Of a DNA stretch of 64,000 nt, positions 54,197-64,000 are shown one piece after another (position 1 is the first letter of the stretch; each line of letters starts with the position of its first letter). This DNA comes from Vitellaria paradoxa (lineage: Eukaryota; Streptophyta; Magnoliopsida; Ericales; Sapotaceae): NCBI GenBank assembly GCA_019916065.1, contig CM034243.1:372001-436000 (forward strand), written 5' to 3'. The translations under genes were made by a program, and so were the position numbers. The notes beneath the pieces were generated by a model. The model was not told the origin of the DNA and did not search any database. It was given only the letters and a program-made list of their open reading frames with translations.

Positions 54197-56934
54197 CTTC
54201 TCCAGAATCTCCGCAAACAAAACCCGAACATCGAAACCATCAAAATCAACCAAAAACAAAACCCTAATTTCACAACTTCCTCGAATTCAAACAAAAAGGG
54301 CACCAAACCTCATAATTTCACCGAACAGCTTCGCGAATTTGACCCGAAAACAAATCAGTTCGTCGTAAACTCAACCCCAACTGACATCAATATAATCGAA
54401 ACCCTAATCCACACAATGAAACAGTAATCCGAATATATTCACCAAAAACAAGCGCAATTTTTCCTTCCGCGAACCGAATTGGAGATAATTCTAAAAAAAT
54501 CCAATCACTCATTCGCTTGCAATGAAAGCATAGGCCAAATTCCTGTAGCAAGAGAACAAAATTTTAAGAGAAAAAGCAGTCGATTTTGCAGAGGAGAAAG
54601 AAACTGCGAGAAGCCAACTGAAAGAGAGATCTGCCCGTCGGAGACCACGAATATAGATGTGCGTATACAGTAATATATACGTGTAATTATTTTATATATG
54701 TGTGTGTATAAAGTGTGAATTTTTATTATTTTAATAATAAAATAATAATTTTATATACCGACTGTTCCAAATAATTTTGGGACAGCTTTGGCTCCAGAGA
54801 TTGGGGAGAAATTCGAAACACAAAGTGAAATTTGCGAGGGAGGCAAATCTCGACTCGAGTGCGCGAAACGAAATACGCTAATGGCACGGAGGGTTCGGTG
54901 CTACCTTTGGTCGTCCCCGGAAACTTATGACGTAATCAGATCTCCGTGGGTCTGCGTGCGCGTCTTTCTTCCTGTTCCACCTATTTGAATCCAATTTTGT
55001 GGCAACGCCCACTTAAATTGGAAGCTTCTATTCCAAATTTTAATAAGAAAAGTAATAATGGCCTAGTTTTTGTTTTATTTTAGCCTCCAAAGACATCTAG
55101 TTGTGTAGTTCTAAATGTAAAATTTTAATTTATTCCTCATTGCTATGACAATTATATTGATAAAAATGCTAATAAATGTTGATGAATTAATAATTTCTTA
55201 TAAGTTAGTATTATAATAAGTTTTTATGATTTATTTAGTCGATAAAAATAGATTGAGAATATCATGTTTGTTTGATACAAGTTACTTTTTTTTAAGGACC
55301 TTTTGTATTTATTATTATTGAATTGATTTTTAAGAATTTATTGTCTTGGCATTTAATTAATTGATTTTGAGTTAGCTTTTTTTTTTTTTTACTAGGATGT
55401 GGTAGTATAATTTGTAAGTGTAAAAAAGTATAATTTGTAAGTGTAAAAATCTAACTTGTCGTTGTGAGCATTTATAATAAAAATAGTAATAGGTAACGAT
55501 ACTGTAAAATAGCCAAATATAAGTATTATAATCAGTTTCAATTGCTTACTTAGTTGACGTAGATAAATTAGTGAGGTGATATTTGTGTAGCATAAATTAC
55601 TTTCTTAATTTTCTAAGTGACTTTTATAATACTTGATGTTATTATGGCGGTAATATGTTAGGAAATTTTATCTTCATTTTTTATATATTTACATGTCAAT
55701 AATAATTAATTAAATAAATTATGTAATAGTGCTTTGAAAAATAATTCGGAGTGTTAGGGATAAGATTAGTCCCATCATCACGCATCTTATTCATCAGATT
55801 AGTCAAATAATTCAAATAAACTCATAGCCCTTTAACACTCTTGTGCCCAAAAATTAAAGGACTTCTTTAAACCATTAGATTAAATTTGACAAATAAAATA
55901 CACAACGTCACATGAGTAATCTCAAGACTTTGCAACGTATTTTATTCTCTTGTGTGTCTTTTTAATGTAATGTATGAATGAACATTCGTGCTCTTCATCG
56001 TGTGTCATTTAAGGGTCTTCAACGTGTGTCATAAAAAATTGTGTTTTCTCATGTATCCATGAACTGTATTCCACTTGATGAGTCTATTATGGATACAAGG
56101 TTAGTAAATAGGTGCATGTGTCGTCATCTATTTACAACCAAAACTTTATAATCGAGTCGCACTATGAAAGATTTATGTTGGCTCAAAGTTTATAAACTTA
56201 GTTGTATAATTGATTTTGATGATAATAATATTGAATTAAATTTTCACAAATTAATTTTTAAATAAACATTATATGAAACGTTACAATTCATTTTAAGTTG
56301 ATAATGTAATACTGGTACTTATTTTTGGCTATTTGGAGCCAATAAAAAATTTATTATAAGATTAGATTGATTTATTTTATTTTTCTTGAGCCGAGTGTGG
56401 CTCGAATTGACATTAGGTTGGACAATTGGGCCAGGACCCAGCTTCTTTTTATTTTATTTATTTATTCTTTTCTTTTATTCTCATTTTTCTTATTTTCTTC
56501 GGCCATTCCAAAACCCAGCCACAGGAAAGAGAGAATAAATAGGAGAGAAGAGATAGAGGAAACAGAGAGAGAAAAGAGAGAAAGTTAAGTTTGGGAAAAA
56601 AAATCGACAGATTAGGGTAGCATTTGAAGCTGTAAACGTTGTGATAATAACAATTTTCGATGATTTAGCTCAAAGTGAGAGAAATCGGCTTTTGAAGGTT
56701 GGGAGTTCAGCTGGTTTTCTTCGTTTTTCTTCTTTTCTTTTCAAGTTTAAGGTAGGTGGGACTCATATGTATATACTTGTTGCTAGTATGATTCTGATAT
56801 GTCATTTGCATAATCTAATAAAATATTGGTTGAATTGGGGTTATATGTAGATACGTATAGATGAATGTGTATATATATGTATATGAATGTTGAAATCTCA
56901 TATTGTTTTGAGTTATTGTTAAGATAAATATTAG

Positions 56935-57293
56935 GGCCCCGTTTGGCATACTAACAATCTTTATAAAACTCTATAAATCTCTAACAACCCCTTTACCTTT
57001 AATTTTCTCGCCATCACTAATTTAAAAAAATTCTAATATTTCGCTAAAAAAAAAAATCTGAAAAGTAGGTTAACCGAATATGTAAATTTTTTATACAAAT
57101 ATATTCTTCACGTCGAAAGTTTTCAAATGAGTACCATTGTCGCTATTTTTTGTGAATTTTTTTTAAATCTGTGGGAACGATTTTCCAAATCCGTTCCCAT
57201 GGTTTACTAGTTTTCAGAAAAAAAGAATGCCAAAATTAACTCCAAACCACATTTTATCTCAATTTATCTTTTTTTCTTACTCCAAACGGGGCC
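56935..57293 (+). mobile_element. MITE with perfect 12-bp terminal inverted repeats
   Basis: GGCCCCGTTTGG at the left and its exact complement CCAAACGGGGCC at the right, flanked by TAG on both sides (56932-56934, 57294-57296), a 3-bp duplication as in PIF/Harbinger-type elements. About 359 bp, AT-rich, non-coding. Related in sequence to 22240-22815. Confidence 0.8.
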
Positions 57294-57373
57294 TAGATAA
57301 ACATGTTTTAGATAAATATAAGATGTTAGATATTAGATAAATATGAGATGTTTACATGTTTATATGTAATTAA

Positions 57374-58685
57374 TTGTTGACATTATAGCTTGAATGGATA
57401 ATTTGGGATATTTTGGTTCGGAGTTTGTCAAAAATGAATCAAGAATGGAATTTTTGAGCACTGTTGTTCGAACGGGGGTCCAGACAGCCCATTGTTCACA
57501 CAAGGGTTCGAACAGGGGGTTCGAGCAACAGAATCTTTAGGTTTCCAAAATTTTTATATTTTGAGTTTTAAATCATTGATTATTGCTCGGGACCCTTGGA
57601 TATTAATAATAAGTGATTAAATGGACTCAAGATCATCCTCCAACTTAATGAAAACATATTTTATATTGAGATGGTATTTATTTACATGATTTAGCATATC
57701 ATATGTATAGGGTTGGGGTTGTATCATCCGGTTTTATGTGGTGATTATTGATTAGTCATGAGTGCCATATTTATACTGTGACATGCTGAGGCACCAATTA
57801 TACATATGGACGGGATTCATGATTTGAGAAAAATGATAAAATGAGATTTTAAAAATACCAGATGATCCTCCAATTTATATATATGACTAGAATTTAGTCA
57901 TTTGGAGTTGAGACGTTAATTTTAAGATTATGATTATGAAATTTTCTCCAGACTACAGTCGAACTTTACTTGAACTGAACAAATGCTTGGCTAGAAGTGT
58001 AACAGGATTCTCCTGAGTCTTACACTAGTAGAGGTGTAACACGGTTCCCTGCTTGATTTATATATATATATATATATATATATTGAGATATACGTTTACT
58101 GTAAGTACAAATAGTGCGGTTGGTGACCCTATGTGCTTTGCTAAGTGTCACCTATCCCAAGACAAGGTTAAGGGTAGATAAAAATTAGAAAATGCATTGG
58201 CCATTGCATTGTATCACACATGCATTATCATATTATATTTTTGTGGATATTGTTGTGAGTTATATTGCATGCTTGATTATTATTCACTCGTGTACACTTG
58301 CATAGTCCTACCTACTGGGCAAGTTTGCTCGTCCCATCTATATTTTAGGTGATCCGACGAGACTAGGGAGTAACAACCCGGGGTTGAGTTGAGACTGATT
58401 GATCGGCCTATTATGTTACTTTATTTATATTTAAATGATTGTATCTTTATTTGTGCGACGCGAGGAGTGGGTCTCCAACTTATTTTTATTAAGAGATTAT
58501 TTATTGATAATGTTTATTTAATTGCATAAGTCTTGGGTTGTGTCATCGAAGAGTGACATTAGATTTATTGTGGTTAATGTCATTTTTATGTTATGACTTG
58601 ACCTTGGAACATGTTTTCATTTAATTTAATTAGTTCTCATATTCTGATGCCATCCGTACCAAACAATCAAGTTAGGGGCTTTACA
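57374..58685 (+). mobile_element. Probable LTR-retrotransposon LTR or relic
   Basis: Non-coding sequence of the type seen in plant gypsy LTRs: internal GTTCGAAC-rich stretch (57468-57525), TACTGGGCAAGTTTGCTCGTCC (58314 on), CGACGCGAGGAGTGGGTC (58456 on), and an end GGGGCTTTACA (58675-58685). Boundaries are guesses; the partner LTR was not found. Confidence 0.35.
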
Positions 58686-58689
58686 GATA

Positions 58690-60210
58690 GATTGAAGATA
58701 ATATAATTGAAAGAGATTGATATTATTTTTAGGTATTTCTACAAAATTTGGATGAAGAAATAAATGAATTTCAAATAAAGATGGAGACTTGAAGTTTGAG
58801 TCTAACTCAGATGATCATACAAACCAGACACATATTATTATATGGATGATATTGGAAGATCTAACGATTTGATTTTTATGAAATTTTAATATAGTAAATT
58901 TGACTTCCATATTTACAACTTTATCGAAAGGAAATTTTTATATCTAAAGTTAATATATCAAAAAACGAGTTGGAAGATTAGTTATTATAGAAGAGATTTT
59001 AATTCTGAATTTCTAGACTCTTGGTTTTTAAGATATAACTCATACTCTACGCCTTTAAAAATTCTAATTTTTGGTGTGTGAAAAGAATACTTATAAAACT
59101 ATAACTCTTATAGTTTAAGTTTTTTAAATTCTAAAAGCATAATGGTGAAACAGTAGCAATTGGAAACATAGATTTAGACTGTTAAAAAAAAAGTTATCTA
59201 GAACTACTCTCAGTTTGGAGGCTATATCCAAATATCTAAACGTTGGATCAAGGTCAACAGATTATAGTTGACTTACATATCTACAAGTCATTACCCTAAG
59301 ACAATGTCAGATATGAACGTTATGAGGATGAAAAACACTCACAAATGTATCTCAGAAAATCTAAAACTGAAAAGCAGCATTGGAAGTAAGAAAATTCAAT
59401 TTCTTTGACGGGCAAAAGTGTTTTTTTGCTTAGTAACGGTCAATGGGGATTTTTGCTTATAAATAGATTCTCAAACTCAGATTTAAGAAAAAAGAACAAA
59501 GTAAGAAAGAAGTGCTTACAAAGAGAAATAAGAAAGTTTATCATTTTGTAAAGATAGAGTGACATCTTCCTACACTTGTGTTTCATATTTAATATTCAAC
59601 TTGTAAGAGCTTTTTTTTTTGTTTGATTGAGTTTTTAAACTCATAATTGTTATTCTATGAAAGGAAAATTTATAACCCTTTTAATTTGTGAGAGTTGGGT
59701 GAGCTTTTGTTGGTTTTAATTTAAGTGTTATAATCAAGATGAGAGATATTTTTTGAGAGGGACTTGTTGAGTGATTTGGGGGTAGAATCACTTGGTGTGC
59801 GTGATTTGGAGATAAAATCACTTGGGAGAGGTTTCTAACATGTGCGTGATTTGGAGATAAAATCACTTGGGAGAGGTTTTGGGAAGCTAGTGTGCAACAG
59901 GCTCTTCAAATAATAGTGGAGAAATCTCAATGAAGGCCTTGGAGAGTGGACGTAGACAACATTAAAGCCGAACCACTATAAATTGATTGTGTTTGTTTCT
60001 CTTCCCTTCTATTTATATTTATTGTAAATAGTAACATTTACTCCTCATCCACAAATATTGAATATTTTTAGGTGCATTTCATATTTGATTATTTTTTTCA
60101 TTTTGACATATTTGTTTTAAGATTTGAAATTTTTACTTGTAAAATTTTTTCAAGCAACCCTATTCACTCCTCTTCTAGTGTTAATATTTGAGACAACAAT
60201 TTGGTTATTC
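58690..60210 (+). mobile_element. Copia-type LTR/leader fragment without genes
   Basis: GTGGACGTAGACAACATTAA followed by GCCGAACCACTATAAATTG (59948-59990), then AACCCTATTCACTCCTCTTCT (60155-60175), match the R/U5-type end seen in many plant copia elements. A primer-binding site and coding region do not follow. Within it, 59771-59880 carries three tandem short hairpins. Confidence 0.55.
59771..59880 (+). repeat. Three tandem GTGATTT...AAATCAC hairpin units
   Basis: Units start at 59771, 59801 and 59846. The last two share GTGATTTGGAGATAAAATCAC and the following CTTGGGAGAGGTTT. Each unit can fold with GTGATT pairing with AATCAC (first unit GTGATTT with GAATCAC, one mismatch). Confidence 0.85.
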
Positions 60211-61501
60211 CCTTAATCATATTTTAGTTATTTTCCCATTAGAGATTACTTATTAAAATATTATCTCTCTCTACTTGGCACTATTCATTATTTTAGACAG
60301 CATGATTGGCTCGTAAATTATTGATGATTGGTAATTTGCACTAGCATATGCCATTTTGGGGGGGGGGGGTTATGTGTTTAATTACCAATCAAATAGCTCG
60401 TTTAATTACCAAAAAAAAAAAAAATAGCTCGTTTGATTTTGAAAAAAAAAATTATTTATCTTTTGAAAAAAAAAAAAAAAGCTTTATCAGTACCACATGG
60501 TACTTCTTCTACAAATCCACCTCCAACTCTATTCAAACACTGTTCAATATCTCATCTCATTCCATTTTGCTAGACTAGATAAAATAAATATAAATATAAT
60601 AATTTTATAGAAAAACAGTGTAATAATTTTTTTTACACATCTAATTATACTTCAACATAAAAAATAATTATGATTTAATAATAAATATATTTATTACTAT
60701 GTTTTAGTTTTTATCAAATAATTTTATGTTTCCTATTAATCGTAATAATTTAATTTAATTCAATTACATTCTATTATAAAATCTAGGACTTTTGGAATTA
60801 CAATTTTATTAAACACTGTCAATATCTTATCTCATTTTATGTTGATAAACAACATATTTTAAAGACACATTCATAATCAGCAATGTGCGTTTGGTAGCGT
60901 AGTGATAACGACAACATAAAATACTTGCACATCCAATCAAAAACCTTCATTACAATGCAAAACTGTAAAGAATGTAGATATGAAACAAGCTCTCTATTGT
61001 TTGGAGAGGGCGGGGCAAGCAGGGGAGGGTTCACTCATTGATACACCTAGACTAGAGGGTTTGGAATGGTCCATATACCATGCATTTAATCTGGCCTTCT
61101 TGCAATTTATATCACATTCACAAGGAAGCAGTTCACACATTAGAAGGCTTCAGATATTGTATTCAAACTCAGTTTAAACCAGAGCGCAGTCCATCCTAAG
61201 AAAAAGAGCTCAGTAGTGCAAGCTCGAATCCCTCTCTAATCACAATCAAAGAATTACCTTGTCATGCAAAATCTAGCATAAATCTCACGCACCCTGAACA
61301 AAGTACAACAATATTGTTAGATTTTTGGTACAAAAGACACGTAAAACTAGCAATAATCTGTGCCTGCGGCACTCTAAATAAAATTAATATTAAGTTTTTT
61401 ATATAGTTGAAACTTTAGATAAAAAGCTCAAATTCAAAAAACTATGATAATTCATGAGTTTTATTTTTTTTTTTCAAAACTTTAGGCCTAACCGCTAATA
61501 C

Positions 61502-61538
61502 ATATATATATATGTGTGTGTGTGTGTATATATATAGA

Positions 61539-61571
<33 letters not shown>

Positions 61572-61572
61572 C
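61502..61572. repeat. Compound TA/TG/GA microsatellite next to the b561 stop codon
   Basis: (TA)n, (TG)n, (TA)n and (GA)n in succession, interrupted once by a C. It lies 31 bp beyond the stop codon of the b561 gene, inside its probable 3' untranslated region. Confidence 0.9.
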
Positions 61573-61602
61573 AGACCTTTGATCAGAGTTGTTGAGCATT
61601 GG

Positions 61603-63810
61603 TTAGGGAAGTGTGTTCATTTGGAAGGCTGGAGGGGCATCTCTGTTTTTCGACCTCAACCTTAATAATACTTCCAAAACAATAGTTGAAATTAAAACTG
61701 TAGCAAGAAGAAATCCATAACCCGCCTTCCATCCATTCCCCGCATCCCCAATATGAATCCCCAATACGATATTCAGATTTGCAAAGAAAAGGGCAATCCT
61801 TCCAGCCCAGTGATGATACCAATTCCAGTATTTCCGGATCTTGCTGTCCTTATCAGGTCGTACAAAGAAAGCGAGAATCTGGATGTCGGCACAGGTAGAT
61901 GTTATTCTTTCACAGCATTTAACATATTTATATGCTAGTATACTATGTTATCAAATTAGAAATGTTACGTGAGTTATGAGAACATAAATCATATAAATAA
62001 TAAAATTACCTCCCTCTAATGGTTAACTTTTTAAGTGAAATGGTGGCTAACAATTAAATATGCTATATGACAGATTAACGTCTTGAGTTCAAATTTCAGT
62101 GCTACCCAAAAAAGTTGATATTCCCGTATGTTTGCGCTTTCTAAAAGAGTTGGTTCAGCCACGGGGATTGTTGAGAGAAAATAGTGAAAAGCTAGTTCTA
62201 AGAGGCAGACTTGTCAAGAAAGCTCCTGCACTCGCTCTTTAGCTTATTTACTCTGAAGAGTAGTCTAAAAATTACATAGGAACTCACTTACCGACATTTT
62301 AATGTGCTGACAAAATTGCAAAGTAAAAGGCATACACCTGAACATGAAAAGAATGGCTAATGATCCCAGCCTTGCCATCCGTTGCTTGAAGGCCAAACAA
62401 AAAAGAGGCTAGCTCACAGGTTAATTAGGCCTAACACTGATCATGAATGGACAAACTGATGAGATTCAATCAGAGTGGGTACAAACCTGGAGAACACTAA
62501 GAACAAAAACGAAGATTCCAATGCCTCTGTGCGTTGGAAAATGGGCATGTATTCTGTTATAGAGTGAAATTCCAACCACAACAGCAGCGAGCCCCAATAT
62601 AAATCCCACAAACTGAATGCCGACATGAAGGTAATACCATAGGGGATCATGATGCTTAAAGTATCTTGCGGCGATTGCCCCATAAGGAAGAAACAGGCCC
62701 CATCCAATTAAAGCCAATGAACCATGGGTGCTCTTCACACGACCAGTTTTATCAGGTGCAGCAGAGTCTGAAGCAGCAGCAGAAGAAACAGAAGAAGCCG
62801 AAGAAACAGAACCTGAAAGAATAACTTATATATCAACTCAACAACTAAATACCTTCGTCCCAATAACTAGCTAGGGAGGTCTCAGTTATACCAAAACCAA
62901 GTATACTTGGATTGCTTAACAAGGTAAACAAAATGAAGGCATCTATGAAAGAATTGAGCCAAATCACCATGTAATTGAATACACAATTAGTATACCAGTT
63001 TCGGAAATGCATTAGAATCTTTCAGTGAATTGATTCAAAATTTTTCCTGAGATCTGATGAGAGTCCACAAACTTCCAAATAATTCAAAAGGCCTTAAAAG
63101 AATATAATGGTAAAACTTTAAACATATATCCCGAGGAACACAACAATCTTAGAAACCAAGTTGCCCAGAATTACAATCAATTTGGTTGTGAGGGATTGAA
63201 TGAATGAGGGAGCAAAGGTAGAGAAAACAAATGGATACGGGAAAATATTCAATTATAGTGCATAAAATCATAGAAACTCACATTGGCAAGACATGAAGTA
63301 GACATAGTTCCAACATTGATACTACCATAACATATACTCCATCTTTTATATATATTATGTATATAAGTAAAGAAGCATTTGCTTAAAATAGCCTGCGGAC
63401 ATGAAAATACCTGCAGAGAAGTCAAACAGTATATTTGTTTTATCATCATGTGTATGCAGATGGTGGTGCTTTGTTGGATATTTAGTCCCAAAAGCCAATA
63501 AAATTGGTTGGCGAGTGAGGCGATCAGGATATTTCAGCTGAAATGCTATGTAGATTGTGGCACCACGAAGCGTGACAAATGGTGGAACATCGGTTAGTGG
63601 CAATTCCCCTTTGTCCGGTACAACCTCTGATTGTTCAAATCCCCGCAAATAATACTGTTTGACATGTGCTATTCCTTCTCTGTTAATCCATCCCACCATG
63701 GCACTGGAATTAAGCATCATCCCATTTTTTGAAAATGCAATTCCTACCCATCCAGTGGTATATGCAGCAGATAGTAAAATGGTAACAACATGATCTTTAC
63801 TTTCAGAGTA
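61603..63810 (-). CDS. DOMON and cytochrome b561 domain protein, 3' part
   Basis: Transmembrane ascorbate-linked electron-transfer type protein. Visible exons: 63810-63411, 62812-62487, 61878-61603 (133 codons plus one base, then in frame to TAA). The first visible exon is a DOMON (haem/sugar-binding beta fold) domain (GWVGIAFSKNG, SSAMVGWINREG, QLKYPDR). A Ser/Ala linker follows, then a b561 core of about five membrane spans with the conserved haem-ligand histidines in STHGSLALIGW, YYLHVGIQ, THRGIGIF and WNWYHHWAGR. The tail is short, ending FQMNTLP. The start of the gene lies beyond the right edge: the acceptor CTTGCAG|TAC at 63811 implies more exons upstream. Best remembered match is the Arabidopsis At3g07570-type subgroup. 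Function in plants is inferred from the family. Confidence 0.9.
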
Positions 63811-64000
63811 CTGCAAGATCAGGTATATATATTCAGAGAAAAGGGGAAAAGTCTCACAATACAGTACGGCTAATATTACTGCCATAGCACACTTTGATGG
63901 TGAAAAAAAAAAAAAATTAATCCTCCACGAAACATGGTTGCCATTCAGGATTTGTTTACCCTGGCTTATTATTTTTCTGGAACAACCTAAATAACAGCCA

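Larger units (their letters stand above)
54197..61602. other. Large intergenic region upstream of ATX
   Basis: 7.4 kb without a supported gene. 54197-54680 is the likely ATX leader, and 54780-55000 is a GC-richer flank with a TGACGTAA bZIP-type site (near 54929). The remainder is AT-rich and includes the MITE 56935-57293, LTR-type sequence 57374-58685, a copia-type LTR region 58690-60210, a G12 run at 60358-60369, and AT-rich sequence to 61500. The frames present are short and unrecognised. Confidence 0.55.

Noticed and set aside
53192..54259. ATX start at the upstream ATG 54259
   Set aside because: Relatives begin at the MIVKR position (54196). The extra 21 residues have no similarity I recognise. 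The frame's right part past 53246 is intron.
61583..61822. 79-codon minus-strand frame at the b561 3' end
   Set aside because: It is a shifted frame over the true last exon (61878-61603), whose own frame gives the conserved b561 C-terminus.

Overview
This is a nuclear genome window from a eudicot plant, probably a woody one. It is AT-rich, its genes are intron-dense with canonical plant splice sites, its proteins are plant-specific families, and mobile-element remnants are plentiful. I saw no rRNA, tRNA, CRISPR array or bacterial-type operon. All gene models were assembled by hand: exons were joined at splice sites, reading phase was checked across each junction, and order was compared with remembered Arabidopsis relatives. 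No search was run.

Layout. 1-1242: 3' part of a decayed Ty1/copia retrotransposon with its LTR, sitting just upstream of exon 2 of a CNGC1-type cyclic-nucleotide-gated channel (+, 1408-8149; exon 1 lies outside the window). 9085-23709: a complete 19-exon LACS4-type long-chain acyl-CoA synthetase (-), convergent with the channel. Its third intron holds nested Helitron-like, SINE and hAT-type insertions. 26365-26714: a small, divergent lipid-transfer-type secreted protein (-). 31521-34671: a three-exon SDE2 homologue (+; ubiquitin-like fold, GG-KGG processing site, SAP domain). 35497-37488: a two-exon ATL20/21-type receptor-like RING-H2 E3 ligase (-). 39768-54196: a complete 23-exon ATX3/4/5-type trithorax histone methyltransferase (-; PWWP, PHD, extended PHD, SET, post-SET). 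61603-63810: the 3' part of a DOMON plus cytochrome b561 gene (-) that runs off the right edge. The spaces between genes are AT-rich and filled with MITEs, LTR fragments and microsatellites.

The genes are ordinary single-copy-looking plant genes with no evident joint pathway. The model totals support them: LACS 1986 nt (661 aa), SDE2 1398 nt (465 aa), ATL 1125 nt (374 aa) and ATX 3189 nt (1062 aa) all close in frame.

I found no wholly new system. The points most worth a second look are: four GC-AG introns in the single ATX gene; a short non-autonomous Helitron-like family (A^TC...CTRR^T with a 3' hairpin) with full-length members in introns of both LACS and ATX; a layered insertion history in LACS intron 3 (Helitron-like pair, 486-bp tandem duplication, SINE with an 18-bp target duplication, hAT-type element with an 8-bp target duplication); the broken copia element in the CNGC gene; and CT microsatellites lying directly against 5' splice sites.
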